From positions 1-27,481 of the IMG/VR virus record IMGVR_UViG_3300032291_001985: a stretch of 27,481 nt of DNA; one strand, given 5' to 3'. Made by a program: the position numbers and the translations under genes. The DNA is from a virus. Below are positions 7,274 through 14,887 of the stretch, in pieces. The first letter of the stretch is position 1; each line of letters opens with the position of its first letter. Under the pieces are notes generated by a model. The model made no database searches. It was not told where the DNA came from and worked only from the letters and a program-made list of their open reading frames with translations.

Positions 7274-7663
7274 TCAAATTTCTTGGATAGAAAACAATTT
7301 TAATGGAACTATTTTTACACCAATTTCGTTGGTTAGTATAATACTGTTTTTATATAGTTCCCAATTTAATTGGAAGTTCTTATCAAATACACCATTGTTT
7401 TCGTCAGCAATCAACTTATTCATTGCGTTGAGCGTATATAGTGTATTTGTTTGTTTCTTACGATGAATACTTATAGTGCCTTTGTAACGATTATTACGTT
7501 CGGTTTTTTCCACATTAAACGTTAAGTACAATTCCCGAAGATTGTTTTCATTTGCAAATATAAAAATCTTATTATCGATCAATGTATATTGTTGAGTTAT
7601 CTCTTTAATTGTTTCAGTATAATTTATACTGTTTGCAAATGTGCAAAGTAGTTGTTTATTCAT
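7274..7663 (-). CDS. Hypothetical protein, 129 aa
   Basis: I do not recognise this protein. It is soluble, of alternating beta/helix character (FIFANENNLRELYLTFNVE ... KGTISIHRKKQ ... NSIILTNEIGVKIVPL), with no cysteine cluster, membrane segment or nucleotide-binding motif. Its ATG overlaps the stop of the 772-residue gene upstream as ATGA (7660-7663), so the two are probably translationally coupled and functionally linked. It is the last gene before the SSB promoter region. Coding is supported by the overlap and by the uninterrupted frame; no function can be assigned. Confidence 0.75.
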   Translation of the reverse strand: MNKQLLCTFANSINYTETIKEITQQYTLIDNKIFIFANENNLRELYLTFNVEKTERNNRYKGTISIHRKKQTNTLYTLNAMNKLIADENNGVFDKNFQLNWELYKNSIILTNEIGVKIVPLKLFSIQEI

Positions 7664-9978
7664 ATTTTTTCTACTACCTTAGATCCCTCTACGCTAAATG
7701 TGAAAGCCCTACCACTGTTGCTTTTCATCAAATATTCAATATATGTTGGAACAGTTATATCATCTTCTGTAACCATGCCGTTAAAAAGATACAAATATAC
7801 CGTTAGGTATCCTTCGTCTGGGACTATGTTTATTTTAAGTTTTCCCAACTTTAAATCGTCGATTTTATCAGGTACTTCAAATTTAAAATTTCTTTTATAC
7901 TTTAATTTTTCAATTTTTTTGCCGGTAAATTTAATTAAAGGCAAACTAACATTGTTTCCAAATACAGCTTCTGTAGAAAGTACACTAGCAAGTTTAATAA
8001 ACTCCTCACGGATTTTAGAAGAATCAGATGAGTTTACATCTTTTAGTATATTTGCTAATATTAAATCAATATAACGTAATGACAATATATTAGCTCTGTA
8101 TTTTAGAATAGGATTCAATGTTGCTCTATCGATACAATCACTTACATTGTAATCATTTTCAATGCTATTTAACAAGTTTATTAAAATGCTTCTGAAATTT
8201 TTCACACTTTCAATTTGTTCTTGTGAAATTAAGATTGGAAAATTTTGTTTTAACAAAGGGTTATTTGAATATTGTAATATTTTTTGTATTAAAACTACGT
8301 CTGTATTATCGGATTTTAAAATGTTCCGAAATGCTTTCATATTTTTAAACAATGAATCTTTTAATTCTGCTCCTTCTTTACCACACTTACCTTTAGCCTC
8401 GTTTACAGGTCCAATTTCTTTTTCAATTTCATTTTCTAAACGCTGTATGTTTTTGTAATCGGAATTATTAATTTGTTTTACGTTATCATTCAATTCCTTA
8501 GAGAAAAAGCTTGAAATTTTCTTGGTAAATGGATTAATAACATTTATGAAAGATTTATAGTATTCTTTTGCTAAATCAGGTACGCCCTTTAACTTTGTTA
8601 TTAAAGTAGAAATACTTTGAGAAATTGTATCCAATAAACCTTCATTTAAAGGTTTTGGCTTTTCTTTGGAAGGTACAGCTGGAATATCTTGGCCAACATA
8701 AGAAACGAGTTGTGTTAATACACGACCAAGTTTTGCTGATCCGGCTTTTAAACTTATTAATGCAAATTTAACATTTTTATTTTTAATTTTTGCCATTGAA
8801 TCAACATCTTCTTGTTCAATGTTGCCAGATTTCAAAGCTTCATAAACATCATTAGCAGAACCACCATATATTAAAACTATATCTGCTGTGTTTTCTTTTC
8901 CTTCCTTTTCTTTGATAAATCTTTTATTATAATCTTCAGCGTAGGTATAAAACTTTTTAATATCTTTGTGAATAAAATCCGTTGGTTTACCCAAGCTTTC
9001 AAGACTTGTGCCATTAAGACCGCCTATTTCTTTCAAATCATTGTCTACTAAATCGTATATTTTTATATTTTCTACACGAGCTTTCTCATCTGATATAGCT
9101 TCTAATTTTGAACGCAAATTTCCCCACTCTTTTAAGAAACTGATGGCATATGAATTGTAATTTCCACTCACATTTAAATTTTCAAACGTCTTTATTCCAT
9201 TTGCAAATAAAATGGGAATAGTTTCAAAAATTAAAGTTCTTTGTGTTTTTTCTGCATTTTTCAAAAAGTCCAATTTACTTAATAGTTCAATATTAATTTG
9301 GTCTTTAATCTTCTCTGCTTTTTTGATATATTTAGCAGGCGCAATTGCATCAGATACAATTACATTTTTAGAAATAGTTTCATCGTATATCTGTTCACCT
9401 ATTAAATCTCCATTAGTATCAAACCATTTGAATCCTTTGTTGTAAAATCCATAACTTTTAGCTTCATCTACACTATAATTAACAAGTGGCGTTTGACCTG
9501 TTAATATAGCTTCCACTCCCCAAGCATCTTGCTTTTTCTCCGCTGGTGTTCTTTTGTCTACACCACTGTCACCTTCGATGTCTTTATTTAGTGTTTGATC
9601 CAATGTGGCAGGTTCTTTATCAGATGGTTCTGAATCTGCTTGCGCATCAGTTCCTTGTTCGCCATCAGCTTTAAAAATATTAGCTTGAGCCTTTTTGGGA
9701 TTTTCAGCGAAGTGAGTGCCTTTATTAACAGCTCTATCTCTGTATTGTTTATTGGGAAATGTTACAAGTATACCATCTTTGTTATATGCTTGTCGATCTG
9801 GAAATCTACCCGCTTCAAATAACTTAGCGGTCTTTTCTACTATCTCATCGATATTATATCCAGCTTTCTCTAGATATTCCTGCAATATAAAAACGTGATC
9901 TTCGTTCTTAAGATCCAATACACCGTTCTTAATACGATTGTCACAACAAATTTCGTTTACTAATGATTTAAAGTTCAT
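7660..9978 (-). CDS. Large hypothetical protein, 772 aa, possible virion-associated protein
   Basis: Not recognised. Residues 1-60 look like a small helical domain (KSLVNEICCDNRIKNGVLDL ...). A glutamate/aspartate/glutamine-rich linker follows at about 105-150. The middle has the segment TADIVLIYGG (about 365-375) and, some 40 residues later, KFALISLKAGSAKLG. This spacing of an aspartate strand and an 'ISLK' strand resembles PD-(D/E)XK-like nuclease cores, although the usual acidic residue before the lysine is serine here. The second half is helical and lysine-rich and ends in a beta-rich domain (about 690-772). The gene lies between polymerase and SSB genes, is coupled to the 129-residue gene downstream, and carries the start-proximal TATTTATAA element shared with the structural genes. 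That context hints at late expression, perhaps a protein packaged or injected with the DNA; this is inference only. Confidence 0.75.
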   Translation of the reverse strand: MNFKSLVNEICCDNRIKNGVLDLKNEDHVFILQEYLEKAGYNIDEIVEKTAKLFEAGRFPDRQAYNKDGILVTFPNKQYRDRAVNKGTHFAENPKKAQANIFKADGEQGTDAQADSEPSDKEPATLDQTLNKDIEGDSGVDKRTPAEKKQDAWGVEAILTGQTPLVNYSVDEAKSYGFYNKGFKWFDTNGDLIGEQIYDETISKNVIVSDAIAPAKYIKKAEKIKDQINIELLSKLDFLKNAEKTQRTLIFETIPILFANGIKTFENLNVSGNYNSYAISFLKEWGNLRSKLEAISDEKARVENIKIYDLVDNDLKEIGGLNGTSLESLGKPTDFIHKDIKKFYTYAEDYNKRFIKEKEGKENTADIVLIYGGSANDVYEALKSGNIEQEDVDSMAKIKNKNVKFALISLKAGSAKLGRVLTQLVSYVGQDIPAVPSKEKPKPLNEGLLDTISQSISTLITKLKGVPDLAKEYYKSFINVINPFTKKISSFFSKELNDNVKQINNSDYKNIQRLENEIEKEIGPVNEAKGKCGKEGAELKDSLFKNMKAFRNILKSDNTDVVLIQKILQYSNNPLLKQNFPILISQEQIESVKNFRSILINLLNSIENDYNVSDCIDRATLNPILKYRANILSLRYIDLILANILKDVNSSDSSKIREEFIKLASVLSTEAVFGNNVSLPLIKFTGKKIEKLKYKRNFKFEVPDKIDDLKLGKLKINIVPDEGYLTVYLYLFNGMVTEDDITVPTYIEYLMKSNSGRAFTFSVEGSKVVEKI

Positions 9979-9981
9979 CTA

Positions 9982-9990
9982 TTATAAATA
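9982..9990 (-). promoter_or_regulatory. TATTTATAA start-proximal element (772-aa gene)
   Basis: TATTTATAA on the minus strand, 3 bases before ATG 9978. The adjoining AT-only stretch to 10005 fills the gap to the polymerase gene. Confidence 0.4.
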
Positions 9991-10005
9991 TAGATATAAA
10001 TATAT

Positions 10006-11304
10006 TTACAATTGGACTAATTTCAAATCATTATAATTATTTCCCGTGTAAGTCTTTACCTTAAATCGCTTGTTTTTAAAGATCTCAATCAAATCAGTAA
10101 TATCTTGTCTATCCACATCATTGTGAATATCAAACACTATCGAATCATATACATACAGAATAGGTACGATCTTTTTGTTACTAACAAACTTAATACACTT
10201 ACTTAAGCTGTCAATTCCATATTCAGTTTCAGCAGCTTGAATAATATAAGCAAACAACTTGTTTTTGTTGGCATCAACTATATGTTTATTTGTTATCTTT
10301 CGTTTATATATCGGAGTTGTTATATACCCATTCTTCTCAAACTTTTTCCAATATTTATCCTTTAACTGTTCAACTTTGTGAAAATAAGGAATATCACAAT
10401 ATTGATTGGAAATCTGACCATATAGATTTACCATCGTTAATTTCTTTGATTTGCCAATATCATCAGCTGTTACATTGACAATGTTAAAGTAATATTTAGC
10501 TAAATGTTCATATATTGTTTCTTCTTCGGGTACTTTGTACTCCACAAGATTTGCTACAATGTAAGGATGGAATCCTGTAAAATCGATCATCATCAAATGA
10601 CCGTCTTGTCCATATCGTGAAACAAAACTAGCTCTCGACCCATCATCTTTTTTAAGAGCTACATAATTGATGGTATCATATGAATTACTTGGTCTTCCCG
10701 TTGGATTGTATATGTTGTAGTTGGTGTATACAAATTTATTATAAGTTTTGCTCTTGAAATATTTTGAAAAAACATCAACGTCTACTTTGATTCCATTCTT
10801 TTCCACTTCAAACAATGTATCAGATATAACATTGTTAAAAAATTTAAAACAATAACTCTCAGTTTCCTTTGAATCCAAGTGTTTGATTTGTTCTACCTCT
10901 TTATCAAAGATCTGTTGATGTATAACATATGGTAATATCAAATTAAAGTTATTGATATTGTAGTAACTATGTTGTAGAAAATTTCTGCTAAGGTTTTCCA
11001 CTTCATCCAACGTTTCATTGTTGTCTATAAATCCAAATAGATTAACATCAATTAGTTTACAGTTTAACCAATACTTATATGTCTTTTTATTGTTAACGTA
11101 TACTGTAATATCTTTTGATTCGATACTCAGTTTAAATTGATCAAACGAACAATCCACAGGCAAATCGCCGTGGGAAAAATTTAAGTAATGTTTCTTACCA
11201 TCTTTAAAATCATAAATAAAAGCTACAATAATATCATTACAAGCATTATGATAATTATTGTGCTTTGTTACTAATTTTAGATAGATTTTAGACGAATACT
11301 CCAC
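10006..11304 (-). CDS. Divergent family A DNA polymerase, lacking a recognisable 3'-5' exonuclease
   Basis: Replicative polymerase candidate of 432 residues, short for family A. Diagnostic motifs are NPTGRPS at 200-206 (the N-x-T/TGRxS signature), motif A MMIDFTGFHPYIV with D241, motif B KKLTMVNLYG with K288, Y295 and G296, a GYITTPIYKRK segment matching the fingers 'G.v.T..GR.R' region, IIQAAETEY near Q356, and motif C LYVYDSIVF with D387. Two usual residues are changed: the motif A glutamate (E. coli E710, steric gate) is histidine, and motif C HDE reads YDS. The N-terminal 160 residues contain KYWLNCKLIDVNLFGF, reminiscent of a worn exonuclease-like fold, but no DxE pair is visible. The start is GTG at 11304, because an in-frame stop lies just upstream. 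The gene sits between the tail and replication modules with its own promoter. Rhodothermus phage RM378 is a known case of a polymerase and exonuclease encoded separately. Confidence 0.85.
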   Translation of the reverse strand: MEYSSKIYLKLVTKHNNYHNACNDIIVAFIYDFKDGKKHYLNFSHGDLPVDCSFDQFKLSIESKDITVYVNNKKTYKYWLNCKLIDVNLFGFIDNNETLDEVENLSRNFLQHSYYNINNFNLILPYVIHQQIFDKEVEQIKHLDSKETESYCFKFFNNVISDTLFEVEKNGIKVDVDVFSKYFKSKTYNKFVYTNYNIYNPTGRPSNSYDTINYVALKKDDGSRASFVSRYGQDGHLMMIDFTGFHPYIVANLVEYKVPEEETIYEHLAKYYFNIVNVTADDIGKSKKLTMVNLYGQISNQYCDIPYFHKVEQLKDKYWKKFEKNGYITTPIYKRKITNKHIVDANKNKLFAYIIQAAETEYGIDSLSKCIKFVSNKKIVPILYVYDSIVFDIHNDVDRQDITDLIEIFKNKRFKVKTYTGNNYNDLKLVQL

Positions 11305-11310
11305 ATCTTT

Positions 11311-11338
11311 AGTGTATACTGTTTACACCAAATGTCAA
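11311..11338 (-). promoter_or_regulatory. Putative sigma70-like promoter for the polymerase gene
   Basis: Minus strand TTGACA (11333-11338) and TACACT (11311-11316), 16-bp spacer. The GTG start at 11304 lies 7 bases after the -10, so the mRNA could be leaderless. Confidence 0.45.
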
Positions 11339-11343
11339 TTGAT

Positions 11344-11727
11344 TTATTTGTAGAACTGAGTAAGATTGGTTAGAACTTCGTTGGTTCCGTTAATCACTGT
11401 ATTTATTTGTTCCACTTGCTTCTTGTTGTACTCAATTACTCCTTGTTCCAGTAGCATCTTACCATCATACTTACTGTTTAACGGACCTGTTATTTTCCAT
11501 TTCAATTTGGCTTTTCTGAAAAAATTTGAGTCTATTTTGTTGTAAACGTCGCCTGATACTTCTGTTATTTCCGAGTAGTTGATCTTGGAAACTAGATATC
11601 TTTCTATATAACCCACCTTGTAATCTTTTTCTAGTGGTTTTGGCAAAAACGTATTTGGTAAGTTAATGTTAAAATTACCCAGATTTAATTTTGTTTTGGT
11701 TGCAACATCAACATCTTTTATAATCAT
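11344..11727 (-). CDS. Small tail-module protein, 127 aa, unknown
   Basis: Not recognised. The N-terminal half is beta-rich (LNLGNFNINLPNTFLPKPLEKDYKVGYIERYLV), followed by a KAKLKWKITGPL strand and a C-terminal helix (VEQINTVINGTNEVLTNLTQFY). Its ATG overlaps the stop of the hub-like gene (11724-11727), so it is probably made with that protein and may be a baseplate component or its partner. It is the last gene of the tail run, followed by the polymerase promoter. No signal peptide or membrane segment is seen. Confidence 0.75.
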   Translation of the reverse strand: MIIKDVDVATKTKLNLGNFNINLPNTFLPKPLEKDYKVGYIERYLVSKINYSEITEVSGDVYNKIDSNFFRKAKLKWKITGPLNSKYDGKMLLEQGVIEYNKKQVEQINTVINGTNEVLTNLTQFYK

Positions 11728-14588
11728 ACAGGTATTAGTTCAATGTTTTGATCCGCTACACATCTTGCCAAACATCCAACAACAGTTTCCCATTTACCAT
11801 TGCCAGCTGTAACATAATGTGTAACATCTGTTATCATAAATATCACGTTCTCAGGAATATAAGGTTTTGGAAAATTTGAAATGCCAAAGTGTTGAAACAT
11901 TCTAAATCCAAATATACCATCAAATGTTACTGTCAACGAAAAGTTAGGAGAGATTCCACTATATAAAGATAAATTGTTTTCTATATCTTGATCGTCTATT
12001 ATTTGTCCCAACTTGTCTTTTAAATCGGTAGATAAATTCAACTGCTTGTAATTCTTAGCGGCATCATTTGGGTTTTCACCATCGACAATATAAGCGCTTG
12101 TTAATGTTAATACCTTGTCTATTGTCCCGTGTGTTTGTATTGCGGATATTAATGGGTTTTGATCTACTGTAATTTCTTCTTGCGAAGGCACTGTATTACT
12201 TTCACCAGTGCCTGTTTCTTCTTCATTGAAGACATCCAATCTATCTATAAAACTAGTAGCAGGCACACTTGAATTCTTAGCACTCATCGATGTGTCAGAA
12301 GAATCTGGTTTGTTGATACCCGCTTGAAATAATGTCAACGTAGCTTGTTCGCTCGTCAAAGAAGTATCTAAACTAATGTTTTTTATGCAGGAATCAGTGC
12401 CACCAGCATCAAAGACATATACTTGTTTTAGACTAGGCGATTTGTCACCTAAATCAATATAATTGTTATCCAATATAGATAATCCGCCCAAATCATCTTG
12501 TGATATTTGGAATTTCCAAAATCCATTAGAAGCTTCATTAATAACATTCAATATTGCGTTTGCAAACTGTTGCCAAGTTTGGACTTCTTTATTTTCTACA
12601 ATTTCCAAGACTTTGGTTTTACTTATGTATATATTTTTTAAATTACCATATCTAAACTTCTTGTATGTTCTTTTAATTGACTGCGATCTTGTTTTTTGGG
12701 GATCGGCTAATACAAGTTCTTCGCCTGTCAATACAACTTCTTTGTCATAAATAAACGGAAATGATATATTGTCACTTGGACTATTTTCACTTATACCACC
12801 AATATCATAATACAATCTATTGATAACAGTATCTAAATTATCTCTATAAGCACCCGCTGTTTTAAATACAGTTTCGACTTTTTTAGCAGCTCTATAAAGT
12901 TCGTCGTTTACATTAGTTACCTCGACATCATATTTTGATTTTAAAAACGCATTTTGATTTGGATCACCATTTTTCAAATATCCACCGGACTTGATTTCAT
13001 TTTCAACTCGACTTTGTGCAGTTGGATCCAATTTATTATTTTTTATAGTATTTAAGTAACTTTCATCTGGAAGTTTTTTGCCAATATTAAATTTAGGAGC
13101 GATTCCATTTGGTATTAATACGTGTGGATCACAACTTATTAAATTTGGATGTGCATTTATTATCTTATCTACATTAATAGTAAATGTTTTATTTGATACA
13201 ACAGAACAGAATTTGTTAGCAACTTCAAAAAGAAAATCCAATTGCATCCACACTTCATCGTCGCCTTTGGTATCAAAATCACATCGATCATCTTTATATG
13301 ATACAGCTTTGTAATTTACCCCACTAATATTAGTTGATTTATATGATATATTTTCATCTCCAACTGGTACAGCTGGTTTTTTATATACATTAGGCGCATC
13401 TGTTCTTCCTATGAAAATTCTGTTTTCAATTTTTCCATCATAAAAAGTTTGTTGTTTTAAAAACTCCTGTGTTTTGGAATTGTCATAATCTTCCGAATTG
13501 GATATACCGTTTGTAGCAATATATTCCATAAAATTTTTACGATCAATAACAACTTGCTTTAACTTGGGTAAAGCGGTTTTCAAAAACGTTTTTAATCCTG
13601 TATATTCTTTTGTTTCTGTTGGTATTTTTTTGCCATTGGAATCGGTCTTTGAATTTGTTGTGGTACTTACATTGTTTTCCGCAGGCATACCAGCAAACAG
13701 TGCTTGTCGAGAAGTTAGTTCCACATTGCAATCATATATAGTGCCGTCTTGTGTTGAAAAATTATACTTGGTTACGATCCCAGTAATACCACCATAGTTA
13801 CCATACGATTGGTACCATTTATCCATTATTTTTTGTGGAGATTGTATTATTGACCAACATTCATTTTTGCTGGATAAATCAATCAGTGAATTGATATTAA
13901 ACAAATTCCATCCTATTTCAACAAACACATTTATTCTGGGTGTCAAAAAGAATGGTGCTAGATATTCCAACTGAGCCAATCCATAACATTTGAATTTTAT
14001 GGTAGCAAACGACAACATATCTTTGCTAGTTTTTATTTCTATACTTTCTAAATTTGGCGGCGGTAATATAGAAGATACTTCGGATTTTTGAACGCTTTCA
14101 ACAATGTTTCCGTTTTTGTTAAATGTACTTGGCCACTTGTAAGAAAATTGAGTTCTATATCTAGAGTCTATATAATGTGGGTTTCCATTAGCTTCATATC
14201 CAATAATAGACTTGTCTTGTTTTAATACATTGCCATCTTGTTTAAAACCATACATTTCATAAAATCCGCTGCCAGGCATAAACAAAAATCCATCATAACT
14301 CTTTTCTTCTCCGTTTTTATTTAGTATCGTGCTACGAGGTACCAATCCATTTCCAGCTATACCAGTGCCGTTTGAAAAAACTCGTACCCACGGAGTCATT
14401 GGTCCTTTGTACTGACCATGCTTATTGAAGAAATCATATACAACACCACTTGGATCGCCTGAAGATGGGTAGTTAAAACCAATATTATTTGAGTTTTTTC
14501 TACGTCTTAATTCACGAATTAATGCAACAGGAATGTTTTGTACTTCCCACCATCTAGGTTCTTCTGCAATTTCATCCTCGTATGCCAT
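11724..14588 (-). CDS. Large baseplate/tail hub-like structural protein, 954 aa
   Basis: Probable virion protein. The N-terminal 150 residues are rich in Gly, Tyr and Phe (PSSGDPSGVVYDFFNKHG ... FLFMPGSGFYEMYGF). The stretch SIEIKTSKDMLSFATIKFKCYGLAQLEYL, followed by TPRINVFVEIGWNL and YNFSTQDGTIYDCNVELTS, has the alternating strands of tail hub domains. Its extreme C-terminus (FMITDVTHYVTAGNGKWETVVG) has the 'strand-THxV-NG-W-T' ending seen in many contractile-tail hub proteins. The central part (about 300-700) is probably an insertion. It lies directly after the LysM protein gene (5-bp gap) and downstream of the tape measure, the place of the hub gene in P2/Mu-like and injection-system clusters. 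The hub role is an inference from order and sequence texture; a generic baseplate protein is the alternative. Confidence 0.7.
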   Translation of the reverse strand: MAYEDEIAEEPRWWEVQNIPVALIRELRRRKNSNNIGFNYPSSGDPSGVVYDFFNKHGQYKGPMTPWVRVFSNGTGIAGNGLVPRSTILNKNGEEKSYDGFLFMPGSGFYEMYGFKQDGNVLKQDKSIIGYEANGNPHYIDSRYRTQFSYKWPSTFNKNGNIVESVQKSEVSSILPPPNLESIEIKTSKDMLSFATIKFKCYGLAQLEYLAPFFLTPRINVFVEIGWNLFNINSLIDLSSKNECWSIIQSPQKIMDKWYQSYGNYGGITGIVTKYNFSTQDGTIYDCNVELTSRQALFAGMPAENNVSTTTNSKTDSNGKKIPTETKEYTGLKTFLKTALPKLKQVVIDRKNFMEYIATNGISNSEDYDNSKTQEFLKQQTFYDGKIENRIFIGRTDAPNVYKKPAVPVGDENISYKSTNISGVNYKAVSYKDDRCDFDTKGDDEVWMQLDFLFEVANKFCSVVSNKTFTINVDKIINAHPNLISCDPHVLIPNGIAPKFNIGKKLPDESYLNTIKNNKLDPTAQSRVENEIKSGGYLKNGDPNQNAFLKSKYDVEVTNVNDELYRAAKKVETVFKTAGAYRDNLDTVINRLYYDIGGISENSPSDNISFPFIYDKEVVLTGEELVLADPQKTRSQSIKRTYKKFRYGNLKNIYISKTKVLEIVENKEVQTWQQFANAILNVINEASNGFWKFQISQDDLGGLSILDNNYIDLGDKSPSLKQVYVFDAGGTDSCIKNISLDTSLTSEQATLTLFQAGINKPDSSDTSMSAKNSSVPATSFIDRLDVFNEEETGTGESNTVPSQEEITVDQNPLISAIQTHGTIDKVLTLTSAYIVDGENPNDAAKNYKQLNLSTDLKDKLGQIIDDQDIENNLSLYSGISPNFSLTVTFDGIFGFRMFQHFGISNFPKPYIPENVIFMITDVTHYVTAGNGKWETVVGCLARCVADQNIELIPV

Positions 14589-14593
14589 ATAAC

Positions 14594-14887
14594 TTAACTA
14601 TTAATCTGTTTGAGATTCTGTAATATATTTGGTAAATTGCCTGGAATTCTTAATTGTTTATTTGCATTGACGGACAATTTGCCATCAGATATGTTGTTAG
14701 CCAAAGCAATTATCCACCAGTACATTTCATCACCATAATACTTTTTGGCTAAAGCATCCAAATAATCTTCATTGGATGCGGTAATGTATATATCGTCCTC
14801 GGTTTCCGGTATATTGGGATAATACGTGGTCTTAAATACCAATTTCCCATCATATCTTTTTTCAGTTGGCGTAAATTGATATCTCAT
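14594..14887 (-). CDS. LysM-type small baseplate protein (gp53/gpX-like), 97 aa
   Basis: Compact protein with a LysM-like fold: IYITASNEDYLDALAKKYYGD, the aromatic YWWIIALAN, and the ending NANKQLRIPGNL, which matches the 'l.pGq.l.iP' end of LysM motifs. Such proteins occur in contractile tails (T4 gp53, P2 gpX, small LysM proteins of injection systems), where they lock hub and inner baseplate together rather than bind cell wall. The start overlaps the upstream 870-residue gene as ATGA, and the hub-like gene follows 5 bp later, so the three are a tight translational unit. The fold assignment is good; the exact counterpart is uncertain. Confidence 0.82.
   Translation of the reverse strand: MRYQFTPTEKRYDGKLVFKTTYYPNIPETEDDIYITASNEDYLDALAKKYYGDEMYWWIIALANNISDGKLSVNANKQLRIPGNLPNILQNLKQINS

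Noticed and set aside
7652-8074. 140-codon plus-strand ORF opposite the 772-aa gene
   Set aside because: Serine/phenylalanine-rich antisense shadow; the minus-strand frame is continuous and coupled to its neighbour.
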